Source: Lachnospiraceae bacterium (GTDB taxonomy: Bacteria; Bacillota; Clostridia; Lachnospirales; Lachnospiraceae). From it: a stretch of DNA of 64,000 bases. The notes beneath the pieces are model-generated. The model saw only the letters and a program-made list of their open reading frames with translations. It searched no databases and was not told where the DNA came from. Shown here one piece after another: positions 9,533-16,855 of the stretch; the stretch's first letter is position 1, and every line of letters begins with the position of its first letter. Made by a program: the position numbers and the translations under genes. The DNA is taken from NCBI GenBank assembly GCA_021770785.1, contig JAETQH010000010.1:39465-103464 (forward strand), written 5' to 3'.

Positions 9533-10139
9533 GTTGATTGGACAGGTGGCTCATGAGTGGATTGGGATTGGAATTTTCATTCTTTTTATTGTTCACCATA
9601 TCTTAAATGGAAAATGGAGCCGGAATGCGCTGAAAGGGAAATACACGCCGCTGCGAATTTGGCAGACTATATTGGTAATTTTCGCGCTGGTCTCCATGAT
9701 TGGTTCCATGGTTAGCGGTGTCATCCTTTCCCGCCATGCCCTTTCTTTTCTACCGATCAGTGGTGGACGTTCTTTTGGAAGAAGTCTGCATATGCTTGCT
9801 TCCTACTGGGGCTTTGTATGGATGTCCCTGCATCTGGGGCTTCATTGGAGCATGATGATGGGAATGGCGAAGAAAGCATTCCCGAAGGTATCTGCTGCCC
9901 GCACATGGGTGTTGCGAATTGTAGCCATAGTGATTGCGGTTTACGGTGTTTATGCCTTTGAAAAACGGGATATTGCAGGCTATATGTTTTTAAGAATCCA
10001 GTTTGTATTCTTTGATTTCGAAGAACCGCTGATCTTCTTCCTGTTGGATTATGTGGCGGCTATGGGGCTGTTCGTGTTCATCGGCCATTACTTTGCAGAG
10101 CTTTTGAAGTGCTGCAGCCGAGAGAGGAAAAGAGCATGA
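9486..10139 (+). pseudogene. DUF4405 membrane protein, 5' end replaced by deletion
   Basis: About 217 residues resembling DUF4405 membrane proteins, with four or five hydrophobic segments and conserved histidines in FIVHHIL, SLHMLASYW and LHLGLHW, as in small cytochrome-b-like proteins. The body is well preserved from the first helix on (LLLLMPYELIGQVAHEWIG). However, the natural start and cytoplasmic N-terminal residues are absent: the frame begins inside the truncated reductase with no ribosome binding site of its own. The stop overlaps the ATG of the ApbE remnant by four bases, so these two were once co-translated. Heme or quinone binding is an inference from the histidines only. Confidence 0.65.
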
Positions 10140-10839
10140 AGTGGAAATCCAACCGATTGGTACTGATTTTATCGGGTATTATTGTAACGATTTTCATTGC
10201 AGCCAGCCTGGTTATCATTTTCTTTTTCCCAGAACTGCTCCCATCTAGGACAGCGCTCAAAACGAAACGACAACGGAAATTTTTGCCATGGACACTTACA
10301 TAACGATGACTGCTTATGGCCGGAACGCAGAAATAGCACTATGGAATGCGGAGGACAAGCTGATAGAATTGGAACAGCTATGGTCAGTGACAGACCCGGA
10401 CAGTGATATTTATGCTGTCAACCACAGGGACGGACAGCCTGTAAATGTAAGCGAGGAAACAGCAGAGCTTCTGAAGAATGTAGGCTATGAACGAATCCGA
10501 CTGGAGGATCCGACTGTTCAGTTGGACAAAGACATGATGCTGGATCTGGGTTCTGTGGGGAAAGGCTATGCCGGCGATCTTACCGCACAGGTGTTAAAGG
10601 ACAATGGAATTACTTCTGCCCTGTTGGATCTTGGCGGCAACATTCAGGCAGTTGGAATCAAATCGGATGGCAGTCCATGGCGGCTCGGTCTGCGAGACCC
10701 TTTCTCCGATGGCACATTGGGAGTTCTGGTAATCAGCGATCAGGCGGTTGTGCCCTCCGGCAATTACGAGCGGTACTTTATCGGTGAGGATGGCAAGCAA
10801 TACGGACATATCATTGTACATGTGATTCAAGATGAGTAA
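10136..10839 (+). pseudogene. ApbE-type FAD:protein FMN transferase, frameshifted and deleted
   Basis: ApbE enzymes attach FMN covalently to secreted redox proteins. The first frame gives a signal-anchor (residues 1-31, ending near FFFPELLPS). A frameshift near 10250-10275 then moves the open frame to one containing TEIFAMDTYITMTAYG, the start of the ApbE domain. Inside the domain, NVGYERIRLED directly follows ETAELLK, so about 45 residues with the usual GAFD...GPLV segment are missing. LGSVGKGYAGD, LLDLGGNIQAVG and VPSGNYERYF are intact. The end after KQYGHI is replaced by an unrelated tail, removing the DP.TG.P metal-binding region. At least three lesions make it non-functional. Confidence 0.78.
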
Positions 10840-10934
10840 ATATAGAATTTTGGCTGCAATTTGCGTTGTGATTTCAGATACTTGCAGCATAGCTGCGTCT
10901 TCCTTAAAATTCCAATTTAAAGGAGGCATATACT

Positions 10935-11155
10935 ATGCTCGATTATATTTCAGTGAGAGATGCTGCTCAAAAATGGGGTTTATCAGAACGACGTATTCAA
11001 AAACTGGAGATGGGCAAAGTTCGGAGTATTGGAATCAGCAACTTTGAGGATTATAACTTCGACAAGCTGATTGCAAATGCGAAGATTTTACCGGTCATTC
11101 ATCAGACCGAGTGCCATCCGTACCGTCCTCAAAACTGCCGGACGAGGAGGTTGAA
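10935..11155 (+). pseudogene. Fusion of an HTH protein start with an aldo/keto reductase fragment
   Basis: AAAGGAGG and ATG start a frame whose first 24 residues (MLDYISVRDAAQKWGLSERR) look like a small excisionase-like helix-turn-helix protein. From about base 11007 the same frame continues as an internal piece of an aldo/keto reductase: MGKVRSIGISNFEDYNFDKL, then VIHQTECHPYRPQ. That piece is followed by the ribosome binding site of the next gene. Neither parent is complete: an aldo/keto reductase normally has about 280 residues and only about 40 remain. The open frame runs on into the next remnant, so a hybrid peptide could be made, but no function is expected. Confidence 0.7.
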
Positions 11156-11156
11156 A

Positions 11157-11564
11157 ATGGGAAAGACATGGTTAATTACTGGATGCTCAGAGGGTGGTAT
11201 AGGCGCTGCAATCGCGCGTTGTGCCCTTGAAGCAGGAAATAATGTGGTCGTGACTGTCAGAAACACAGCGAAGGTTGCAAATATTATCAAGGATTTTCCG
11301 GACACAGCGTTTCCGATTTCTCATCCATAGCGGCATTGAACGCCAGCTCGGCATCGGCATTTTACGCTTCATCGAAAGCAGCAGTAGAGTTGGTTTCCGA
11401 TGGACTTCGGAAAGAGGTCGCGCCGCTTGGAATACAGGTAATGGTTGTAGAACCGGGTGCTTTCCGAACAAACTTTTTTAGTTCTTCGCTGAAAAGTACG
11501 CAGATGAAGATCGTAGATTATAAGGATACCGCATGGAAAAGATACCCGGAGAACGCTGCGGATC
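11157..11564 (+). pseudogene. Short-chain dehydrogenase/reductase, internally deleted and frameshifted
   Basis: ATG at 11157, with AGGAGG upstream, begins MGKTWLITGCSEGGIGAAIA, the Rossmann nucleotide-binding start of an SDR enzyme (usual TGxxxGIG, here with a small insertion). After about 55 residues the frame breaks near 11310. A second frame carries the catalytic SSIAA...FYASSKAAVE block (Tyr-x3-Lys) and VEPGAFRTNFF. Roughly 90 residues between the two halves, with the NNAG motif, are missing. The C-terminal part ends near 11564, where it runs into an unrelated fragment. Confidence 0.75.
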
Positions 11565-11857
11565 AGCACCTCACCGCCGTTGGTTATAATAATATCAGCG
11601 TAATGAACCATCTGTCTATCGACTGTGGCTGCAATGGAAATCCGGCGGAACCGGACATGCATGACAGGGGGATTCTGGCTTCCACAGACCAGGTAACATT
11701 GGATCAGGCGTGTGTGGATTTGGTCTACGCCTCCTAGGATGATACGGCTTCCCTGATTCAAAGGATGGAATCCCGCAACGCCATTCATGTTCTGGAACAT
11801 GGGGAGGAGATCGGTCTTGGCAGCAGAAGTTATCAGTTGGTGAGTATTGATGATTAA
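11565..11857 (+). pseudogene. DUF362 iron-sulfur protein, C-terminal fragment with internal stop
   Basis: The frame continues from the SDR remnant as NISVMNHLSIDCGCNGN, then GILASTDQVTLDQACVDLVY. This matches the C-terminus of DUF362 proteins, usually linked with ferredoxin-type centres. A TAG at 11735-11737 interrupts it. The same frame then continues in register with SLIQRMESRNAIHVLE and GLGSRSYQLVSIDD to a natural stop at 11857. The N-terminal two thirds are missing. It is the last piece in a row of broken redox genes. Confidence 0.72.
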
Positions 11858-11928
11858 GATTTTGCACAGGGAGCTTGTGTATCCCTGGTACTATGTTGTG
11901 TTTCTGTGTGTGGAAATAGAGTGTACTG

Positions 11929-11974
11929 TGTATGGAAATTTGCTAATAATTGAGGTATAATTTTGATGTTGAGA
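11929..11974 (+). repeat. Promoter-like direct repeat, copy 2
   Basis: The second copy of the element at 9306-9351, with -10 box TATAAT at 11956-11961 and the same TGTATGGAAATTTGC upstream block. It lies about 85 bases before the HPt gene and is probably its promoter. The repeats bracket the block of gene remnants. Confidence 0.6.
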
Positions 11975-12058
11975 GAGAACGGCAAATACCTTCTATATTA
12001 ATTAGAATTTTTTGGAGAGGACGGAGGGCATGGGGATATTTATACGAGGAGGGTGGCT

Positions 12059-12409
12059 ATGGAGAGGTTGTTGAATGAATTGAAGGTGTGGGGATGTGAT
12101 GTGGAGGGAGCTATGGAGAGGTTTTTGGAGGACGAAGAGTTGTATTATAGCTGTCTTGAAATGCTGGTGGAGGATGAAGAGCTGAAAAGGTTGGGGGAGG
12201 AGTTAGAAGAGGGGGAGACCGAGGAGGCGTTTGACTGCGCTCATACGTTGAAGGGTGTGATTGGAAATATGGGGTTGACGCCTATGTTTGAGATTATTGT
12301 GCGGATTGTGGAGCCTTTGCGGACAGGGCGGATAGAAAACTTAGAGCCGGTGTATGAGGAATTGGTGGAGGCGAAGGATTATTTGAAGGGGCTGCTGGAC
12401 AGGGAATAA
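12059..12409 (+). CDS. HPt (histidine phosphotransfer) domain protein
   Basis: A 116-residue all-helical protein rich in Glu. The motif CAHTLKGVIGNMGL holds the phosphoaccepting His62 in the H-x-L-K-G context of HPt domains, so it probably relays phosphoryl groups between receiver domains. The ATG at 12059 lies six bases after AGGAGG, which is better than the in-frame GTG at 12053. No kinase or receiver is adjacent; phosphopantetheinyl transferase follows after 38 bases. Its partners are unknown. Confidence 0.82.
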   Translation: MERLLNELKVWGCDVEGAMERFLEDEELYYSCLEMLVEDEELKRLGEELEEGETEEAFDCAHTLKGVIGNMGLTPMFEIIVRIVEPLRTGRIENLEPVYEELVEAKDYLKGLLDRE

Positions 12410-12447
12410 CGTGGAATGGCGGGAGTAGCGCAGAAAGGCGGGAAAAG

Positions 12448-13194
12448 ATGGAAATTTATATTGCGGGGGTGGAGGGACTTAAGGAGGAGAAGGCTTTTTG
12501 TGCCATGCAGGAGAAAATAACGGAGGAAAGACGTAGGAGTATGGAAAAATACCGCAGGCAGGAGGATAAAATCCGGGGCCTTGGGGCGGGGCTGCTGTTG
12601 GAATACGGACTGAACCGTCTGGGACAGTCCCTTTTGCCGCAAAACGGATATGAGCAAGTCTTTCTGGAAAACGGGGAAAATGGCAAACCTTATTTGAGGG
12701 ACAGGGGGGATATCTGTTTTAATCTGTCCCATTCCGGGGAATATGTGGCGGCGGTGTTTGATTCGTCTGCGGTAGGAATTGATATTGAGGAGATAAGGCA
12801 GGATGGGGAGAAGGTTGCAAGACGTTTTTTTCGGGAGGAAGAGCAGCGGTATTTAGCGGAAGGGCGTTGGGAAAACTGTAGAGAGCAGAAATTTACGGAA
12901 CTTTGGACGAGAAAAGAAAGCTATATGAAAGCGCTAGGAGGCGGTATGAAAATTCCGATGCATTCTTTTTCCGTGTTGGAGGACAGGGTGATAAGTGATT
13001 TGGGGGAGAAGAGGCAGAGAGAAGCAGGCCGGGAAAATGGCAATGAGGAGGAAAAGACCGGAGCAAGCGGGGAATTTTTTTTGCGAACGTATCTTATGCC
13101 GGAAGGATACTGTCTGTCGGTCTGCGGGAAAATGCCGATACAGGCGGAGCCTGAGAAAATTTCATTTTCCTCTGTCCGGGGGGAATACCGATAG
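12448..13194 (+). CDS. 4'-phosphopantetheinyl transferase (Sfp/AcpT type)
   Basis: A 248-residue Sfp-superfamily enzyme that moves 4'-phosphopantetheine from CoA to a serine of carrier proteins. The signature blocks are ENGKPYL, CFNLSHSGEYVAAVF, VGIDIEEIR (the Mg-binding Asp pair) and FTELWTRKESYMKALG (catalytic Glu/Lys). It is of normal length for the type and has a short Glu/Lys-rich insertion near residues 185-205. It follows the HPt gene closely. No polyketide or peptide synthetase is present, so its target (fatty-acid ACP or a remote cluster) cannot be told. Confidence 0.9.
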   Translation: MEIYIAGVEGLKEEKAFCAMQEKITEERRRSMEKYRRQEDKIRGLGAGLLLEYGLNRLGQSLLPQNGYEQVFLENGENGKPYLRDRGDICFNLSHSGEYVAAVFDSSAVGIDIEEIRQDGEKVARRFFREEEQRYLAEGRWENCREQKFTELWTRKESYMKALGGGMKIPMHSFSVLEDRVISDLGEKRQREAGRENGNEEEKTGASGEFFLRTYLMPEGYCLSVCGKMPIQAEPEKISFSSVRGEYR

Positions 13195-13201
13195 AGGTGA
13201 G

Positions 13202-13368
13202 ACTAGTATAGTGACACATTTACATTTTGCTAAATGACTTGCTTGAATTTCCATCTGTGGCGTTGTCGTCAATCGACGTAGCCACCGCTACGCCTCATTC
13301 CTCCGCCTTGCAGACTGAAAATTCATGCTGCGTCATTTGGCTGAAAGCAAATGTGTCACTACACTAGT
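13202..13368 (+). repeat. Palindromic intergenic element (family 2), complete copy
   Basis: About 167 bases with imperfect inverted arms. The left arm begins ACTAGTATAGTGACACATTT and the right arm ends AAATGTGTCACTACACTAGT; AAATGAC and GTCATTT also pair. The core reads CGTTGTCGTC, then ACGTAGCCACCGCTACGCCT and TCCTCCGCCTTGCAG. The same core occurs at the right edge of the window (63875-64000). No coding potential is seen. It behaves like a MITE or a mobile structured repeat. Confidence 0.75.
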
Positions 13369-13383
13369 TTCGGTTTTATTCGT

Positions 13384-13412
13384 TTGACGAGACAGGGGAA
13401 AAACAGTATAAT
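13384..13412 (+). promoter_or_regulatory. Promoter for greA
   Basis: TTGACG (13384-13389), a 17-base spacer and TATAAT (13407-13412) lie just after the palindromic element and 27 bases before the greA start. This is a strong housekeeping-type promoter. Confidence 0.7.
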
Positions 13413-13438
13413 AAATATCTGTGAAGGAGGGAAAATTC

Positions 13439-13942
13439 ATGTATGACGAATTGACCGAGCAGGATATCAAAAAGATGGAAGAAGAGATTGAGTACCGTAA
13501 ATTAGTGGTGCGCAAGCAGGCGCTTGAAGCGGTAAAAGAGGCGAGAGCCCATGGAGATTTGAGTGAAAATTTTGAATATCATGCGGCAAAGAAGGATAAA
13601 AACCAGAATGAAAGCCGCATCCGGTACTTAGAGCGAATGATAAAGACAGCAAAGATTATTTCGACAGAATCCCCGGAGGATGAGGTGGGAATGAACAATA
13701 CCGTTACCGTGTATTTTGAAGAGGATGACGAGGAAGAGGTTTATAAATTAGTCACTACGGTTCGGGGAAATTCGTTAAAGAATTTAATCAGCAATGAGTC
13801 TCCCTTAGGAAAGGCGCTTTTAGGCCATAAGGTGGGGGATCGGGTAGAAGTGGCAGTAAATGAGAATTATTCCTATTATGTAGTGATCCGTAAAATTGAA
13901 AATACGGTGGATGACGGGACGGATAAGCTGCGAAGCTTTTAA
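13439..13942 (+). CDS. greA: Transcription elongation factor GreA/GreB
   Basis: A 167-residue Gre factor that rescues backtracked RNA polymerase by stimulating transcript cleavage. The N-terminal coiled coil carries the acidic tip in ARAHGDLSENFEYHAAK. The C-terminal FKBP-like domain follows, with GKALLGHKVGDRVEV. The start at 13439 is set by GAAGGAGG eight bases upstream, although the frame is open a little earlier. It is preceded by its own promoter and not linked to lysS. A second, canonical GreA may exist elsewhere in the genome. Confidence 0.92.
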   Translation: MYDELTEQDIKKMEEEIEYRKLVVRKQALEAVKEARAHGDLSENFEYHAAKKDKNQNESRIRYLERMIKTAKIISTESPEDEVGMNNTVTVYFEEDDEEEVYKLVTTVRGNSLKNLISNESPLGKALLGHKVGDRVEVAVNENYSYYVVIRKIENTVDDGTDKLRSF

Positions 13943-14088
13943 GGAACCGGCAGATTTGTCAATAGGAATGATGAAATTTTCTGATGAAAATATAGAAAAA
14001 TGTTAGAAATCCACTGAAAAGTGGAGGTGAAGAAAAACCGGAGAGCTTTGAGTTTCCGAGAGTATTTTAGTCATAAAGAGAGGTACAT

Positions 14089-14961
14089 ATGAGATTAACG
14101 GAATTATTAAAATCCGATGAGGTAACCATTTCCTGCGAGCTGTTTCCGCCGAAGCAGGGAGCACAGTTAGAAAATTATAAAAAAATCGTAAAGGATATGG
14201 CAGCGGTAAAGCCTGCCTACATGAGCGTCACATACGGAGCAACAGGCGGAACCTCTGATTATACGGTGGAGCTTGCCGATGAGGTTTGCAATGTCAACCA
14301 CATTCCGGCTCTGGCACATCTGACCTGTGCGTCCTCCACCAGGGAAAAGGTGGCATCTGTGATTGAGGAATTAAAGGAACATAAAATTGAAAATATTTTA
14401 GCGCTGCGGGGGGATATTCCGCAGGACGCAGATTTTCCGCTGCCAAACCAGTATAAACATGCCAGTGAACTGATTGCAGATATCAAAGCACAGGGGGATT
14501 TCTGCATTGGCGGTGCCTGCTACCCGGAGGGACATCCGGAGGCGGACACCATCTATGAGGATTTGGATCACCTGAAAGAAAAGGTGGAGGCGGGGTGTGA
14601 ATTTCTGACCACACAGATGTTTTTTGACAATAATATTCTTTATAATTTTATGTACAAGGCCCTGAAACGGGGAATTGATGTTCCGGTGGTGGCGGGGATT
14701 ATGCCTGTGACCAATGCCAGCCAGATAAAACGGATTGTTTCCTTGTCCGGAAATATGGTTCCACCAAGGTTTTTAGCTATTGTAGACCGCTTTAGGGAAA
14801 ATCCCGAGGCCATGAAACAGGCGGGGATTGCCTATGCCACGGAGCAGATTATTGATTTGATTGCCAACGGGGTCAACCATGTACATATTTATACCATGAA
14901 TAAACCGGATATTGCGGGAGCCATTTTAGAGAATCTTTCTGAGATATATGTGAGAAAATAA
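14089..14961 (+). CDS. metF: 5,10-methylenetetrahydrofolate reductase
   Basis: A 290-residue MetF, a cytoplasmic FAD enzyme reducing methylene-THF to methyl-THF for methionine synthesis, or acting in the methyl branch of the Wood-Ljungdahl pathway. The visible motifs are SCELFPPKQG at the N-terminus (catalytic Glu), YMSVTYGATGG, LALRGD (flavin/folate binding) and TTQMFFDN. Length is normal. The 146 bases upstream hold no recognisable SAM or folate riboswitch. A hypothetical gene follows after 39 bases and may share the operon. Confidence 0.94.
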   Translation: MRLTELLKSDEVTISCELFPPKQGAQLENYKKIVKDMAAVKPAYMSVTYGATGGTSDYTVELADEVCNVNHIPALAHLTCASSTREKVASVIEELKEHKIENILALRGDIPQDADFPLPNQYKHASELIADIKAQGDFCIGGACYPEGHPEADTIYEDLDHLKEKVEAGCEFLTTQMFFDNNILYNFMYKALKRGIDVPVVAGIMPVTNASQIKRIVSLSGNMVPPRFLAIVDRFRENPEAMKQAGIAYATEQIIDLIANGVNHVHIYTMNKPDIAGAILENLSEIYVRK

Positions 14962-15000
14962 AGGCATTGGCAGATTCAAGAGAAAGGTACAGTAAGGATT

Positions 15001-15453
15001 ATGAAAAAACAGGAAGAATTGTTCCGTGAAATTACGGAGCTGATGAAAGAAACCAGGGAGAGGGGGCTTCGCTGGAGTGTGGAGGTGCAGACTACCGAGG
15101 GAAACGAGCCGAAGGAGAAACCAGTGGAGGTGGAGGACGGCGTTACATGGACTGTGGACGAATGTTATGTCTCCTATTACTGCAAATACAAGGGGAAAGA
15201 TTTCTGCATGATTACCTATGAAATGATAAAGACGGCAGGGGAGAGGGTAGTTACCAGCAACATGGTATTCTTGCCGCCTCTTGGGATACGTTTTTTTGAT
15301 TTGCGTACGCTGCTGCCTTACAGTATTGAGGTATCTAATGTGCTGTTGGAGCAGATACATCAGCTCTGGGTTCTGCTGTTTGATATGTATAAGGTGGATA
15401 GGGGAAGCATTTACTTAAATGTCAGGCCTGGGGTGTTAAAAATTGAAGATTAA
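15001..15453 (+). CDS. Hypothetical protein downstream of metF
   Basis: A 150-residue soluble protein that I do not recognise. It starts with a charged helix (about 1-20), continues with strand-rich sequence containing GVTWTVDECYVSYYCKYKGKD and ends with a helical-hydrophobic part (VLLEQIHQLWVLLFDMYKV). No signal peptide, membrane segment or metal-site pattern is evident. The start ATG at 15001 has GAAAGG upstream. Its position after metF suggests co-transcription, ended by the hairpin at 15460. It lies immediately outside the left edge of the recombinase island. Confidence 0.6.
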   Translation: MKKQEELFREITELMKETRERGLRWSVEVQTTEGNEPKEKPVEVEDGVTWTVDECYVSYYCKYKGKDFCMITYEMIKTAGERVVTSNMVFLPPLGIRFFDLRTLLPYSIEVSNVLLEQIHQLWVLLFDMYKVDRGSIYLNVRPGVLKIED

Positions 15454-15459
15454 GAAAAG

Positions 15460-15500
15460 CAGGGCGTCTGTTGGCTATGGTATAGCCGATAGACGCCCTG
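15460..15500. terminator. Strong hairpin at the left edge of the island
   Basis: CAGGGCGTCT pairs with AGACGCCCTG around a second stem, GGCTAT/ATAGCC, giving about 17 base pairs. It probably ends the metF operon. A related but diverged hairpin (AGGGTGCC...GACACCCT) stands at 25125-25162, at the right edge of the island. Confidence 0.65.
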
Positions 15501-15508
15501 TCGGCAGT

Positions 15509-15534
15509 TTAAGACCGGTAGCCTTCCATATAGT
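15509..15534. repeat. Left att-like direct repeat of the island
   Basis: The 26-base stretch beginning TTAAGACC and ending ATAGT matches 25175-25200 at 22 of 26 positions. In both places a strong hairpin lies just to the left. The copies bracket the segment that holds the tyrosine recombinase. On the minus strand both could be the 3' end of a coding frame followed by its terminator. An attachment-site role is an inference. Confidence 0.4.
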
Positions 15535-15571
15535 CGAATGGTAATTTTTTCCGGTCGTGTTGTTGATCTGT

Positions 15572-15617
15572 GGAACTACAAGCAGTATAATTAATATTGT
15601 AAGTAGTTCCTTTTTTT
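15572..15617 (+). terminator. Intrinsic terminator upstream of the integrase
   Basis: GGAACTAC (15572-15579) pairs with GTAGTTCC (15603-15610), followed by seven T. It isolates the island from transcription coming from metF. Confidence 0.6.
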
Positions 15618-15699
15618 GAACATAAAATGCGTTATATATGACATATTTCTCAGACGGAATTTTGCTGTAAATAAGATGCTTTCTTTACTGCAGGCGTAA

Positions 15700-15753
15700 A
15701 AGGGATACGAAATGTGGGGCAGAAACTCCGTCAATTCGTATCTCTTTTTATTT
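15700..15753 (+). terminator. Second terminator-like hairpin in the integrase leader
   Basis: GGGATACGAA (15702-15711) pairs with TTCGTATCTC (15735-15744), followed by a T-rich run. It lies 130 bases before the recombinase start and may be an attenuator. Together with the terminator at 15572, the hairpin at 15460 and the start-codon hairpin at 15845, it fills the 420-base gap without genes. Confidence 0.5.
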
Positions 15754-15844
15754 TCGGGAATGCGGCATGGAAGGAGGAGAGACCGTATTCGATGAAAGCT
15801 GACGGTGCAGCTATGCAACCTGAAATCCTGCTGCAGTAAAGTGG

Positions 15845-15875
15845 TTCCTTTTACCGTAACAGGAGGTAAAAGGAA
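15845..15875 (+). promoter_or_regulatory. Hairpin enclosing the integrase ribosome binding site
   Basis: TTCCTTTTACC (15845-15855) is a perfect complement of GGTAAAAGGAA (15865-15875). The loop of nine bases and the 3' arm include the AGGAGG ribosome binding site (15861-15866) and the A of the start codon. Such a fold would limit translation of the recombinase unless opened. Confidence 0.55.
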
Positions 15876-16696
15876 TGAAATATACGAAAGAATTGCAAAA
15901 GTACGAGGAATATTTGCTGGCAAAAGAACTTGCAAAGCGGACGAGAGAAATATATCTTACACAGGCAGAAAAGTTTCTGGAATATCTGAAAGACAGAACT
16001 ATCACGAAGGAGGAAAACATTGCCTACAAAAAGCTGCTCCTAGAGCAGGGCAAGAAACCGTCTACCGTGAATCTGGAGCTTACGGCTGTGAATAGTTATC
16101 TGAAATATGCGGGATATGCAGACTGTACCGTCAAGATACAGAAGCTGCAGCGTAGGCCGCTTCAGGATAATATGATGACGGCGGAGGATTACAAAAAACT
16201 GCTTGCATGGGCAAAAGAGAGCGGGAGGGAGAAATACTATTGCATCATGCGTACCCTTGCACTGACAGGGATTCGTATCAGTGAGTTGTCAGATTGTACT
16301 GTTGAAGCGGCGGAAAAAGGAAAATTTCTAGTATACAACAAAGGAAAATGCAGGGAAGTCTATCTTCCGGAAAAACTGGTTGCGGATTTGAAAGCATACT
16401 GCAGACAAAATGCCATTACGGAAGGCGTTATCTTTCGGGGCAGCAGAGGAAAGCCCATCAGCAGAAATGCGGTTTATAACATGCTGGTGAAGCTGGCAGA
16501 TGAGCTTGGGATACCGCAAGGCAGAGTACATCCACACAGTTTTCGTCATCTATTTGCCGTGACGTATATGCAGCAGTACTCAAATCTGTTTGATCTTGCC
16601 GATATACTCGGACACTCCAGTTTGGAGATAACCAGAATTTACACGGCGGTCACCGGGGAAGAAAGAAGAAAGAAATTAAATAAACTTGATTTGTAA
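15875..16696 (+). CDS. Tyrosine recombinase / integrase
   Basis: A 273-residue tyrosine recombinase with a SAM-like N-terminal domain (about 1-85) and a complete catalytic domain: Arg134 in TGIRISEL, His221/Arg224 in HPHSFRHLF, His247 in LGHSSLE and the nucleophile Tyr256 in TRIYT. It should cut and rejoin DNA site-specifically. It is the first gene of the island and points inward. The leader has two terminator-like hairpins and a hairpin over the ribosome binding site. No excisionase, relaxase or phage structural gene accompanies it. It may mobilise the island or invert or control a site nearby. Confidence 0.93.
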   Translation: MKYTKELQKYEEYLLAKELAKRTREIYLTQAEKFLEYLKDRTITKEENIAYKKLLLEQGKKPSTVNLELTAVNSYLKYAGYADCTVKIQKLQRRPLQDNMMTAEDYKKLLAWAKESGREKYYCIMRTLALTGIRISELSDCTVEAAEKGKFLVYNKGKCREVYLPEKLVADLKAYCRQNAITEGVIFRGSRGKPISRNAVYNMLVKLADELGIPQGRVHPHSFRHLFAVTYMQQYSNLFDLADILGHSSLEITRIYTAVTGEERRKKLNKLDL

Positions 16697-16855
16697 ATCA
16701 GGAAAACTGAAAAATATGTGAAAAAAGGAGCGGTAGCAGGGGAACCGAAATCAAATGTGAAGCAGGAAATTAACAAAATACGATATTATGATAAAAAAGT
16801 AAGAAAGAATCGGGAAAAAGCAGTACCGGTGAGTGATTGGAAAGGAGAAGCTAGA

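Noticed and set aside
13943..14088. SAM or folate riboswitch before metF
   Set aside because: No S-box or THF aptamer signature is readable; only a short inverted repeat (CCACTGAAAAGTGG) is present.
14966..14976. Solo end of the family 1 palindromic element (ATTGGCAGATT)
   Set aside because: Only 11 bases match and the flanks do not continue the similarity; it may be chance.
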